From assembly GCF_018143015.1 (NCBI RefSeq), contig NC_054757.1, positions 19,272,285-19,336,284 of the forward strand: 64,000 nt of DNA, given 5' to 3'. Below, piece after piece: positions 32,385 to 43,152 of this stretch. Position 1 is the stretch's first letter, and each line of letters opens with the position of its first letter. The stretch is from Lytechinus variegatus. Lineage: Eukaryota; Echinodermata; Echinoidea; Temnopleuroida; Toxopneustidae. Under the pieces are notes generated by a model. It worked only from the letters and a program-made list of their open reading frames with translations. It was not told the origin of the DNA and made no database searches. The position numbers and the translations under genes were made by a program.

Positions 32385-34185
32385 CTCCCAACACTTATAT
32401 TTTGAATTATCTATTGCCACAGGAACAGTTCCATCTAAACTAAAACTTGCTAAAATTGTACTGATTAATAAAAAATGACATACATACCTCAAACTACCGT
32501 CCTATTTCAATATTGCCTTTTTCTTCATAAGATATTAGAAAAAGATCTATATACTCCTATTTATGATGATTTGTGTATAAATAATATCATTGATCCATGT
32601 CAATATGATTTTCAAAAGAATATTTCAAGTGAAATGGCCCTAATTGACTTACATGATACGATTATTTCTTCTTTGTATATAAAAATTACACACGATTTGA
32701 ATCTTTATAGACTTATCTAAAGCCTTTGACTCATTAGACCATGATATCTTACTTAAAAAGTTAAATATGTATGGACTCCGTGGTGTTCCCTTACTATAGC
32801 TCAAAAATTATCTTTCAGATAGATTACAATATGTATCTTTCAATAAAACACTTTCTGACCCACTCCCCATTTATTGCATGCGGTATTCCTCAATGTGCAA
32901 TCATTGGTCCGCTTCTCTATATGTAAATTATTTATTTTTATGCTCTATAGTGTTTTTTATATGCAGAAAATACTACTTTGTTAATATCTCATGAAAATAT
33001 TGTTAAATTATCCAATGTGATATCAACTAATCTGAATAAGGTTAGCAAGTGGTTTGACAACAATAGACTAGTTATCAGTGTTGAGAAGTCTAATTATGAG
33101 TATTTCCATAATAAACAAAAAGCTTTCCCTATTGATTGAATGAAAATTTTACAATGAGATTGTAAAAATAAGTTTTAACCAACCTGAAGTGGTCCAATTT
33201 TTAGGTTGCACTATTGACCAACATGTTACTTGAATATATCATATTCAATCTATTCATGCAAAATTTCTAAACAACCACTGGCATCCTTAATAAATTACGT
33301 CATATTTTACCACGAACAATTATGAAATTATTATACAATACTCTTATCCTACCCCACTTAACTTATTGCAATAGTGTCTGAGGCCATACTTATACATCAC
33401 GTTTACAGGGTATCTATAAATTACAAAAGAGAATCTTAAGAACATGTACCCATGCAGAATTTAGAGCCCCATCAAAACATATTTTTATATCTCTTAATGT
33501 TTTAAACATATTCCAACTCAATAAATATTGCACAATAATCTTTCTGTTTAAAGAAACTTTAAATATAAACAAACAAATCCTTCCACGTACATGAAATAAC
33601 ATGTTTTATCTTAATAGTAGTATTCACACTTATAATACAAGAAGTTCTTCTAAATTCAATGTTGGTAAAGTCAATAAAGAGTTCACGTTACAACCAATAG
33701 GGCAGTATACTCATGCGCATCTTTCTGGAACTCCCTTCCCTCATCCATTTTTGTTTTCCCTTCTCCAAATGTATTCAAACGAAAACTCGAATTATATCTT
33801 TTATCTCACGATTTGAATTATTGATTATTTGACCAAGATCCTTGCTTTGTATTTGTAATGTATTTATATGTATTTCAATGTATTTGAATGTATTTATTTA
33901 TGTATTTTAATGTATTTCAGTTTTCTTCTCATATTCCTTTCTATTTTTTTTTAATTCTTCAATTCTGACATTCTTTGGTAGGATTACTGCCTCGACAAAA
34001 ACTTGCAGTATTCCTCAATTCCATCCTTTTCTTCAAATCTCTGTATCACCTTATGTAATATAGGCATGTTTACTTGTATATTTTCAAAATGTCTCTGCTT
34101 TGTATTGACAATCTGTTATTATGCCCACATGCATTCTCTGTACATTTATTCTTTTTATCGGAATTGAAAATAAATGAATTGAATT
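32385..34185 (+). mobile_element. Decayed non-LTR retrotransposon (LINE) with reverse transcriptase remnants
   Basis: At 32704 the frame reads [19 protein letters not shown], a classic LINE reverse-transcriptase block, preceded by remnants of the NYRP-type block near 32490 and followed by NYLSDRLQYV-type sequence. Near 32959 the catalytic YADD box reads YAEN, so both aspartates are changed, and stops and frameshifts are frequent. A thumb-like region near 33350 (LPHLTYCNSV, a stop, then GH) and IYKLQKRILR follow. The 3' end is GAATTGAAAATAAATGAATT. It resembles the Jockey/CR1-like group; clade assignment would need alignment. No 5' ORF1 is visible, so it is 5'-truncated, inactive and old. Confidence 0.8.
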
Positions 34186-34187
34186 AC

Positions 34188-34346
34188 GTGTCCAACCAAT
34201 TTTTGGGCAGTAATTTACCCAATGCGGGAAGCATATTGTCCAGCAAGGTTAAAAAATAAGCAGCAATTGCTTCAGAATGGGCAAAATTTTCATCACAATG
34301 GATAGATAAAAAGGCCGGAAAGAAATGCCCAATGTTGGTTGGACAC
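34188..34346. mobile_element. Short MITE, GTGTCCAACC..GGTTGGACAC
   Basis: Ends are inverted copies (GTGTCCAACCAATTTTTGGG and CCCAATGTTGGTTGGACAC). AATTAC precedes it and follows it two bases away, a possible target duplication. It lies directly against the LINE 3' end. Confidence 0.65.
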
Positions 34347-34509
34347 ATAATTACCCTCATGGAGCACTTTTACTCAATATTTCAAAGACTGTATTGTGAT
34401 ATGTTATTTTCCTTTTCAATGTTGATTTATTGACGACACTGTAAATATGGTAAATGGTGGCAAATTCACTGGCACTGAAATACCCACTGAATTATTTTCC
34501 TACCCAGGT

Positions 34510-34885
34510 AGCCCCCAAGTGGGGGCCATATGTGTTCTGGGATGATTTCCATCTGGATATTTCGCAGAACAACACACATTGGTCCCATGTGGGGCCCAAT
34601 TATGCTGTTCTGGGATAATCTCTATTCAGATTGCCCAGAACAACAAATATGGGGCCCACATGTGATGATCTGGGAGAATTTCTATCTGGATATTGCCCAG
34701 AACAACACACATTGGGCCAAAGTGGGGCCACATGTGTTGTCCTGGGAGATCGCGATTGCCCAGAACAACACATAATGGGAACAATGTGGGGCCCGAATGT
34801 GTTGTTCTGGTAGGATTTCCATATATAGCTTGCCCAGAACAGCACAAATGGGGCCCATATGAAGCCCACATGTGTTTATCTTAGA
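34510..34885. repeat. Minisatellite, ~60-base unit with internal palindromes
   Basis: Six to seven units built from GCCCAGAACAACACACATTG, GGGGCCCACATGTG-type and GTTCTGGGA motifs. Because CCCAGAACA and TGTTCTGGG are complementary, each unit can fold on itself, and all frames tend to be open. Confidence 0.8.
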
Positions 34886-34889
34886 TGTT

Positions 34890-35404
34890 TTCTGCTCAGA
34901 ATTGCCTGAATGACATATAGGGGACCCATATCTAAGTTATACATTTCTATATTTGTAGAAGTACTAAATAAAGTTTCAGTAACAGCAATTATATGAAATT
35001 CAAAGTTTAAAGATGATAAAACAGTTTACATTTCATCAAAAATTTTATTTAGGCTTCGAGCATTTAAATGAAAGATAGAAAGTTTTGACTTAACATTGCT
35101 AAACTGTCTACTGAATTCTTCACAAATTATATATTCACATGCACTGTCAAGCCAAATAACTGGATCAGAAAATGCATAAGCAACAGTTTTGTTCATTGAA
35201 AAGGGATTTTATTTCAATTTCAATTAATGCTCGATATCAATCGTCTTGTTTCAATCAAAATAATGAAATAAGGTCCAATGAAATTCACTATCATCTTCAA
35301 CATGATTGAATGGAAAAATAGTAGCACAACAATGCTGACATAGCCATGACTGAGTAGAGAAAAGAGTACACCTCTCACAATAAACTATAATTCCCTGAGG
35401 AAGA
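34890..35404. other. AT-rich spacer before LRR-Ig copy 2
   Basis: No exon, inverted repeat or tandem array was recognised. Confidence 0.4.
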
Positions 35405-35791
35405 GTTGCCATGAAGGATAATTACTGAGGATACGGAGCTGGGTAATTATAAATAATCAGACATCTGATCCAGTGTAGCATAATAACTTCTCGTTTTCTG
35501 CAAGATATTGAGGTCGTTGCTGCCTCCAGTACCTGTTTAATTATGATAGTGTCAAGAGCCTTTTTACATCATCTTAAAATACGACAACCAACAAACGAAA
35601 GAGCTTTTATCGGGACAGATTACGTGAGAGGATTTTGATTTTTTTTCTCACTTTTTTGGCCTTGAAATGGATAATGAATGAACATAGTGGACATTTAAAC
35701 GAAATTGTATTTCTATGGACACGAAAAAGGAAACTATTCTGCTTACATTCCGCTGCATATTCCATCGGATGCTTACAACCCGTTTGGCACG
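35405..35791 (+). promoter_or_regulatory. Conserved 5' flank of LRR-Ig copy 2
   Basis: Homologous to 27215-27546 and 42775-43152 (CTGAGGATACGGAGCTGGGT, then CCTCCAGTACCTGTTTAATT, then AATACGACAACCAACAAA). It is closest to the copy-3 flank, with which it shares ATCGGGACAGATTACGTGA-type sequence absent from copy 1. Confidence 0.5.
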
Positions 35792-38700
35792 ATGAGGGTG
35801 CTTATCTTTCTGTATATCCTTGTCTTGTTGGGAAGAACAGGTCAATCACGATGTTCAAATCTTTGTGAGTGCAAGCAGAGGAGGACTTTGGTCGATGTGA
35901 CATGCACAGATCTTGATGATATGCCTCAGGATCTCCCATGCAACGCTGGTTTGCTTGACTTGAAGAGCAATTCAATCACGGCACTCAAGAAGGAGTCATT
36001 CTCATGTCTCAAAAGCCTGGTTGAGCTTCTCCTGTCCAACAACCGTATTCGCTTAATCGAGGAAGGAGTCTTCGAGGGTGCCAACCAACTGCAGTACATT
36101 GAACTTGATTCAAACTTCCTTCAAAGGATACCATACCTTGGTACCTTACCGGCTCTTCTGAAGCTATCAGTCAGCAGGAATTCTCTGAAAGAGCGGCAAC
36201 AGCAGACCCTTCGTGATCCATCAGGTACACGACTTTCATCGCTAAAACTGGCATTCAACAAACTCCAGAATCTACCTAAAATCCCATTTAGAGTATCATC
36301 GTTAGATTTAGAAGGGAATGCAATCAGGGACATTTCAACAACTATTTTTGCTTACCCCAAATTTATATCAAATTTGTGTATTTCATACAATAATATTGAA
36401 TACTTGGAAAAGGCGCAAACGATGAAAAATCTGAAGGTTCTTTCACTTGAATACAACTATATCAAAAGCATCAGTGAAACTCTATTCACTTGCTTTCCTT
36501 CAATAAAAAGAATCTACCTACAAGGCAATAACATTGTTGATGTCTCTTCCTTTTGTAACATGCAACGTTTGGAGTTCATCTCATTGGAAGATAACCAAAT
36601 CAGATTTGTGGGTAGACCCGCATTTACCAACATTTCCAAAATAGAATCCGTCAAATTGAATGGCAATAAGATCGATCAATTTTCAAACGATATTTTCTTT
36701 AACGCACCGAAAAGTCTAGGTCTTAACTCCAACAACATTCTAACACTAGACGCACTGTATGGAAGGAATCATTCAAACGTGTATATTCTGAATGTTGATA
36801 AAAATTATCTGCGAAGCATTTCTGTTATGTATTTTCCTACGTTAAATTCTCTTTATGCTTCTCACAATAAGCTCACAACTCTACACTTTGGAATTTTCGG
36901 ACATAGAAATATTGAATACATTAATTTGAGGTGGAACTGTATTTCAAATTTAACTAATTTTGACAACCTAACCAACCTAACATACTTGGGTCTAAGTCAT
37001 AACCTTCTTACCGCATGGGATCATAAATACTTGACAGGTCTGCCAAAACTCCGTTATCTTTATTTAAGCAACAATAGATTGACAGTGCTTTCAAACTTTA
37101 CAACATTGCCAGAACTAGCAAAGTTAGATTTGTCCGGTAACAATCTCTACATGATAGAAAACTCCACCTTTGATTTCTTACCAAACCTTGTGGAATTAAA
37201 CCTCGCCGAGAATAAAATATCTTGCCTGAATTTCGTCCGTTCGATCACACCACTTCAAAGGTTGAATGTAAGTCACAACGACGTCAGGGTAATCGATCGT
37301 CAATATTTTTCAAGTTTAATCTCTCTCAGAAAACTGGATTTAGCTTTTAATCTCATAACAGAGGTTAACCCCCTAAGCTTGACTTCTCTTGAAAGGTTTG
37401 ATATTAGTCACAATTTGTTAACCCATTTAAATTTAAACCACATCTTTGATACAGAACAATTGATTTATATGAATGTAGAAGCCAATGGGATTACGGAAAT
37501 CATCTCCATGTCAGCCTTACATATAAACATTAACAATAATGCTATCGGATCTTCCAACTCAAGTGTTCTTTCAGGAAACAACATTTTCGCCCGCAATAAT
37601 AACTTGACAGACTTCAAACAGATAAGGATTTCACCTGATTTGGTCGGTCTTTACCTGAAGACGAATCAAATTAGTTCCATACCGAATTTTACCTTCGTGT
37701 CGGCATCTTCACTCTTCTTTCTCGAGTTGGATGATAACCACCTTATTGATATTCAACCTTTAGCTTTTATTGGCCTGAAAGATGTCGTCAGATTGAGCTT
37801 AAATAGAAACCGTTTGGTGTACCTCCCCGCTGGTGTGTTTTCACACATTGAGCAGCTGTCGTTTCTCAGGTTGAGTGGAAATCCTCTGAAGTACATTTCG
37901 AATCAACAGTTTTCAGGAGTGCTAGCCCGAATAGGGGGGTATACTGGTATAGATTTGTCTAGCATACCCCTTTTGAACACGTCCATAGAGGTGTTAAGAG
38001 ATTTGAAAAATATTGAATACCTGAGCCTTCATCAAAGTTTTTCTTTTAAAAAATACTTTATAAGAAACACTTCTGTGCAGGCAGACACCACTGATGAATT
38101 CCCAAGACTTGTGATATTTATTCTGTCTTCACTTAATCTCGGAAATCAATGTAAAGAATTGTTGATGAAGAATTTGGAGGTACTTGATTTGTCTAACAAT
38201 TCCTTTACTTCAATTCCCAGATACTGTCTACCAAGAAACAGCAAGGCATATAATCTTGATCTGTCCGATAATGAAATCAAAGTCATTTCTAATGATTCAT
38301 TCGACAAGCAACAGCAGTTCTGGATGTTGGACTTAAGTTACAACAATATTATATCATTCGAATTCGGTTCCTTGCAACATCAGACATACTTGACCGACTT
38401 AAATCTGGAGGGCAACCAAATCATAACACTTGATAGTGGGTATCTTACGTTCTCTTTAAAATCAGTAAGAATTAACTTTGAAAGTAATCCTTGGTTATGT
38501 GATTGTGACCTCATCAAAACTTTTTTAACCCTACCTCCAAACGAGAAATCCATGAAATGTTTTCAACCTGCAGCGTATGCCGGCACTTCAGTGGCCGAAC
38601 TAGCTGCCGCAGACAATTTTAGTTGTCGCCCACAATTGTGCTCTCCACCATATCAAACCCTGCTTTCGTTTGTTGGTGACAAAGTTGAGTTACCTTGCCC

Positions 38701-39142
38701 AGTCAGACATTCAACATCAAGCAACACTTACTGGTCAGTAACGCTTCAAGAACTCCAGTTCTCTGATAGAGACACATTCCCCAATGGAGTTTCCATTCTT
38801 CCTCATAATGCTCTTCTGATCAGTAATGCTGCCAAAAACATGACTGGTTTTTACACTTGTTGGAGTGAAAATGAAGCTGGGCAAACGAAATTCACCCTCA
38901 AATTAATTGTCAAGGAAAAATTAAGGGAAAATATTGAAGACAGAACTAACTATTCGACAATGTTAGTGCAAAACTGGACGGACAATCTTCAATGTGGTAA
39001 ATCTCTTGCTACTACTTATATCATGAGTAATAATTTGCTATTATCAATGCTAGCAGTGCAGTCGATCTACCTTGTTTCTCAAACTACACTTGCATATTTT
39101 CAGGAAGTTTCGGAATCTTTGTTTTGTGTTTTTATAGTGTAA
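35792..39142 (+). CDS. LRR-Ig cell-surface protein, tandem copy 2 (intronless)
   Basis: Single open exon of 1,116 residues from the ATG at 35792 (MRVLIFLYILVLLGRTGQS signal peptide). An in-frame ATG at 35705 would add 29 residues. It has the same domain order as the copy at 27547: LRRNT, about thirty LRRs, LRRCT (NPWLCDCD), one Ig domain (ELPCPV ... FYTCW) and a stalk. Protein identity to the other two copies is roughly nine residues in ten. It differs most in the LRR segment encoded near 37915-38180, where it carries two extra residues (RIGGYTGIDLSS). Its C-terminus runs on past the point where copy 1 stops, ending in a second hydrophobic stretch (SLFCVFIV), because a T-run in copy 1 has a different length. 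No stop or frameshift breaks the reading frame, so it appears functional. The 5' flank is conserved with the other copies. Confidence 0.9.
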   Translation: MRVLIFLYILVLLGRTGQSRCSNLCECKQRRTLVDVTCTDLDDMPQDLPCNAGLLDLKSNSITALKKESFSCLKSLVELLLSNNRIRLIEEGVFEGANQLQYIELDSNFLQRIPYLGTLPALLKLSVSRNSLKERQQQTLRDPSGTRLSSLKLAFNKLQNLPKIPFRVSSLDLEGNAIRDISTTIFAYPKFISNLCISYNNIEYLEKAQTMKNLKVLSLEYNYIKSISETLFTCFPSIKRIYLQGNNIVDVSSFCNMQRLEFISLEDNQIRFVGRPAFTNISKIESVKLNGNKIDQFSNDIFFNAPKSLGLNSNNILTLDALYGRNHSNVYILNVDKNYLRSISVMYFPTLNSLYASHNKLTTLHFGIFGHRNIEYINLRWNCISNLTNFDNLTNLTYLGLSHNLLTAWDHKYLTGLPKLRYLYLSNNRLTVLSNFTTLPELAKLDLSGNNLYMIENSTFDFLPNLVELNLAENKISCLNFVRSITPLQRLNVSHNDVRVIDRQYFSSLISLRKLDLAFNLITEVNPLSLTSLERFDISHNLLTHLNLNHIFDTEQLIYMNVEANGITEIISMSALHININNNAIGSSNSSVLSGNNIFARNNNLTDFKQIRISPDLVGLYLKTNQISSIPNFTFVSASSLFFLELDDNHLIDIQPLAFIGLKDVVRLSLNRNRLVYLPAGVFSHIEQLSFLRLSGNPLKYISNQQFSGVLARIGGYTGIDLSSIPLLNTSIEVLRDLKNIEYLSLHQSFSFKKYFIRNTSVQADTTDEFPRLVIFILSSLNLGNQCKELLMKNLEVLDLSNNSFTSIPRYCLPRNSKAYNLDLSDNEIKVISNDSFDKQQQFWMLDLSYNNIISFEFGSLQHQTYLTDLNLEGNQIITLDSGYLTFSLKSVRINFESNPWLCDCDLIKTFLTLPPNEKSMKCFQPAAYAGTSVAELAAADNFSCRPQLCSPPYQTLLSFVGDKVELPCPVRHSTSSNTYWSVTLQELQFSDRDTFPNGVSILPHNALLISNAAKNMTGFYTCWSENEAGQTKFTLKLIVKEKLRENIEDRTNYSTMLVQNWTDNLQCGKSLATTYIMSNNLLLSMLAVQSIYLVSQTTLAYFQEVSESLFCVFIV

Positions 39143-39760
39143 TAGTGAGTTAAGGGATTGCGTACGAAATAATAACTCAACAATGTGATTAATTCGAACT
39201 CCCTTTTTTCAATGGTTAGCTGTATTTTGCTTTGACAGATATACAATGAATCATATATTTCATATACAAGAACCTAGTTTATTATACAGATATTGACTGC
39301 ATAGAGGGAAATATAACATTTCAGATCCTGGAGGGGAGTTTTTGTCGAGGATTATTATACATTTTCCGTAGCGCGAAGCGCTGAGGAAAAACATAGTTCC
39401 CAAGATATAACTACCCAAGGTAAGTGAAATGATATATTGTTCCCGTAGGATATATACAGTGACCTGTATAAATGCATATTACAAGATAGGTAGAAAATTG
39501 TACTGACCCACAAATCTTGTAGTGGTGAGATGTAGAACAGAGAAGTACAGGAGAAGACCAATTCCATACCTAATCGAGTCACTTAATGCCTTGTAATGGT
39601 GTCGGGGAAAACTTTGCACTCTCGTTCTCTTACTTACTCTCTCCTCTTACTATCCTCTTTTTCCTCTGTCACCCCTCTCCTTTTCTTCTCGATTTTTATC
39701 TTTCACTGGTTTTTTCCCCCCTCTTTGCTGGGATTTCCATGTTATTGTTGTAAGAAGCTG

Positions 39761-40900
39761 TTCAATTGGGTGACATCCCGCGATACCAAAGGCCCGCGAG
39801 ACCGACTTTTTTCCCCTTCATCGGGTGCGATCGAGTGGTTTAAGGCGCCTCGTTGCAGCGGCGTAACAGGTGTCTTATCAGAGGGGGAGGGGGCAGAGCA
39901 AAAGAAAAATTCCCGATAACTAAGTCCAGAATCATTGGCTTTGCGAGGATTTCATTTGATGGGACAGTAGTGAGCATGCGACCCACGCGAAGTGTGCGAA
40001 ACACTTAATAATGAGCGCACGAAAGGCGCTCCATAAGAGTTTCCCCCTGCCGCGCGAAGCACGGAAGCTCCGATGATTACTTCGAATTGTTCCTTGCCCA
40101 CTCCTGCTCTTCCTACGTTTTCTGCCTGAAATGGGGGAGGGGCACAGCCAAAAAATTCGCGTTCACTAAGTCTAAAATTAGTGGCGAAGCTAGGATTTAA
40201 TTCAAGGGGGCGATAGTCAGCACGCAAAGCGTGTGAAATACTTACTGAGCGCAAAACGCCTTCGGGGGCGGGGGGTTGAATGGAGGTAGAACCTGTGACG
40301 ATCCTTTGAACTATTCCTTGTCTTCTGTTGCTCGTCTTACGTTCTCCTATACTTTCTTAGTTTCTCGCTGACGGTTCTCCCCCCCTTCTTTTTGGGGGGG
40401 AGGGGGGATTTGTGTTTGTTTGTTTTTCCTTTTTGCTACGAGGGTGTAATAAATTTATTAATATAATTGTTCATATATCTATTTATTTATTCATTCATTC
40501 AACTATTCTGTAATAGATTATTTTTTAATATCAACTTTTTTTTAAAGATAACATTTCAGCTTCTGCCAAAAACAGGCAAAGGACGTATTAAGATGTGCGG
40601 GAGCAGACAAGGAACGATTCATATGAACGTCGGAGTCGGTGCTTCCAGGCTTCTCGCGGGGGACAATCCCCATCCCTGAACCCTTCCCCCCCCCTACACG
40701 GAGCGCGCTTCCCGTGCTCACTACCGCCCTATTCTAGCCGGCGTTACAGGGAAGTATTTGCACTGCCCCCCTCTCGCCTCAGATAACAGGTATACGCCGC
40801 TGTAACGAGGTGCCTTAATCCACTCGACACCTGATGATGGAAATAAAAAAAGTCGGTCTCGCGGGCCTTCGGTCAAATGGTCGGATCCCGTTTAATTGAA
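39761..40900. mobile_element. Foldback MITE block downstream of LRR-Ig copy 2
   Basis: Long inverted ends: TTCAATTGGG, GGCCCGCGAGACCGAC and GGTTTAAGGCGCCTCGTTGC on the left mirror the right end (GTAACGAGGTGCCTTAATCC, GTCGGTCTCGCGGGCC, TTTAATTGAA). Inside are a CAGCGGCGTAACAGGTGTC pair and a GTGGCGAAGCTAGGATTTAA unit, so it is probably a nest of G-tract elements. No transposase. Confidence 0.7.
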
Positions 40901-41324
40901 ATGCGTGAGACATGTACATGTACATGTATAGTGTTGTCAGCCAGTTTTACCCTTCCTTTCCTTCACTTCTCAATTTCGCTGCTTCCCTATCTTTCTTCTC
41001 ATATCCTCTTCCCTCTCCCCTTTTCTTATCTCCATTTATCACCTCTTCTCTCTATCATCCACTTATCATGTCCATCTTCATTGTCTCGATACTATATTCC
41101 TCCATCTCTTTTCTTTCTCCCTTTCTCTCATTCATTTTTCCTTCTTCATATTTCTTGCAGTACAAAACCACTTGAGAAATTTGACATTGAAGTAGAGTTA
41201 TGCATGGTAGAATTGATATTTGAATGCATCATGTACATAAGTGCAATCATGTAGTGCAGTTACAGTGACGTACGCAACTGATGCATAGCGTTTTCCAACG
41301 GATGGCAATTTTTTTGTACGTTTT

Positions 41325-41859
41325 CCCGGGGGGGGGGGCACTTCCATCCACGAGTGGATACCATGCGCGACCATGGGGTCTCGAAAAGCACCCTAAACAC
41401 GTCATTTCCATATTCTGAAAATGCACCCTTTAACAAGTATTGGCGTGTGAAACCCTTCCCTTAACAAGTATTGGAAACAAATATTCCCTGAAATTAACCC
41501 CTAAACAAGTACAGGAATGTTTTATTGATACGGGTCCTTCGGTCTTCGGCTTTACCTTATTTGGTTTAGTACGACCCCACCGTCTATACCTCGCGCAAAT
41601 CGGACTCTAAACACGAAGTGTTGGGGCAAAAAGGACATCCTTTATAAAATATTTTAATTTTGTTTTATCATCCCCGCAAATTCGACCCTAAACACGCAAT
41701 TTTCCTAGCGAAATAGATACCCTTTTTCATTATTTTTGTGTTTTTGACACCCTTATCACGTTACGTACGTAACGTGCCTTATCGTGAAAAAGACATCCTG
41801 TTTACGTTTTTTTTTTGGTGACGCATGGTATCCACTCGTCAAGGTAACTGGCCCCCCGG
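41325..41859. mobile_element. G-tract MITE, CCCGGGG-ended family, copy with 8-bp duplication
   Basis: Same family as 23205-23769 and 62071-62630. The exact target duplication TACGTTTT lies at 41317-41324 and 41860-41867. The flanking sequence (GATGCATAGCGTTTTCCAAC ... ACATCCG ... CCGTAAGTGCAGTG) has an unoccupied relative at 22990-23095. Confidence 0.85.
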
Positions 41860-41867
41860 TACGTTTT

Positions 41868-42774
41868 ACATCCGTTTTGCATCCGTAAGTGCAGTGGGAC
41901 TGCTGTAACATACCATTGAATAGAATGTTGTATACAAAACTTAATTTAGAATCTAGAACCTTCTTTTCTGACAAACTGATAATTTCTTATATGCAATAAA
42001 TCTCTGGAGGTATGAACAACCAAATGATTTTCTAGCAATTCTCATTTTATTTATTTATTTAATTCATGCATGTTCACAATTTACAATGTAAAAGAATACA
42101 TAGATAACATATAAATATATACGAAACACAAGTAAATAATGAACATACAAAGGTGTTGCAACATAAGCTTTTTTTTTATTTCGGTTTTTTTCTATTTCAT
42201 CTTTTTCTGGTAACCTGATGCCATTCGATACCATTTGTGTAAAACAATCTACGTAATAAATATGTATTCCGTTTCCACATTTGTTCGCTCAAAGTAACAA
42301 CTTATATTTTTCCCCCATTGGGAGCCTAATTTTTTACAAGCTCTGCTTTTTATTTAGGTTTCCTCACTTTTTTTACATTTGTAGTGTACCTTATGCTTAA
42401 AAAAAAAAACTTATGTTAGATACTTAATTTTATCATTGATACACTATGTTTATGACCACATTTGTTACGTATATTATGATATTTGTTTTAAAAGTGGAAT
42501 CAATAAATGAATGAATGAATGAATGAATGAAGCTAAAAGCTTGATTGGTTGAAGCACCTTTAAACTTGTTTTCCATCCAAGCAAACAAAATAAAAATGTA
42601 AGAATAAGAAAGAGGGGAAAGAAAGAGAAGAATGTGAAAGACTGCCGAGATTTAACAATTAAGTTTCAAAAGAACAAAAGAGTCTAGCGAATATAATTAG
42701 TTCAAGAAACCTTTCAAGATGGCTGGGCAACTACTAAAGTCCTATCATAATTATTATTCCCTGGGGGTATGATG
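41868..42774. other. AT-rich spacer with LINE-like tail
   Basis: No gene seen. 42480-42533 ends AAGTGGAATCAATAAATGAA and then TGAA repeats, like a retroelement 3' end. 42040-42130 is similar in the opposite orientation. Confidence 0.4.
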
Positions 42775-43152
42775 CTACGGGAGGATACGACGCTGGGTAA
42801 TTGAAGATGAAAGTGATCAGATAATTTGATTTTGTGTAGTATGATAGCTTCTCATTTTCTGCATGATATCAAGGTCGATGCTGCCTCCAGTACCTCTTAA
42901 AATAGTGCCAATACCTCCTTGACATATTCTGAAAATACGACAACCAACAAAAAGAGAGTGCGTTATTTTATCGCGACAGATTACGTGAAAGAGAGGATTT
43001 TTATATCATTTTCACTTTTGTCTTGAAATTGATGATAAGTGAACAAATTGAAGCTTTAAACTAAACTACAAGTACGGACTCGAACTGTCTTGCTTCACAT
43101 TCTGCATACTATTCCATCGGACATGTCGGATGCTTACAACCCGTTTGGCACG
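42775..43152 (+). promoter_or_regulatory. Conserved 5' flank of LRR-Ig copy 3
   Basis: Homologous to 27215-27546 and 35405-35791 (GGATACGACGCTGGGTAATT, TGCCTCCAGTACCTCTTAAA, AATACGACAACCAACAAAAA). Just before the start it has a 9-base insertion, ACATGTCGG, relative to copy 2. Confidence 0.5.

Larger units (their letters stand above)
35405..41270. repeat. Segmental duplication, unit A (LRR-Ig copy 2 plus 3' transposon block)
   Basis: Collinear with 42775-48590: 5' flank, gene, then 3' flank (GTACGAAATAATAACTCAAC), a CT-rich stretch and the foldback MITE, ending near GAATGCATCATGTA. Small indels separate the two. They diverge after GTAGTGCAGTTACAGTGA. Confidence 0.85.

Noticed and set aside
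35705-35791. Upstream in-frame ATGs of the LRR-Ig genes as true starts (also 27499 and 43090)
   Set aside because: The extensions differ between copies and would bury the signal peptide, while the MRV start is shared by all three. They remain possible minor starts.
40877-41254. ORFs of 87-125 residues rich in Phe, Leu, Ser and Pro (also 48216-48509)
   Set aside because: They are translations of a CT-rich stretch in the duplicated 3' flank; the two copies differ by frame-changing indels.
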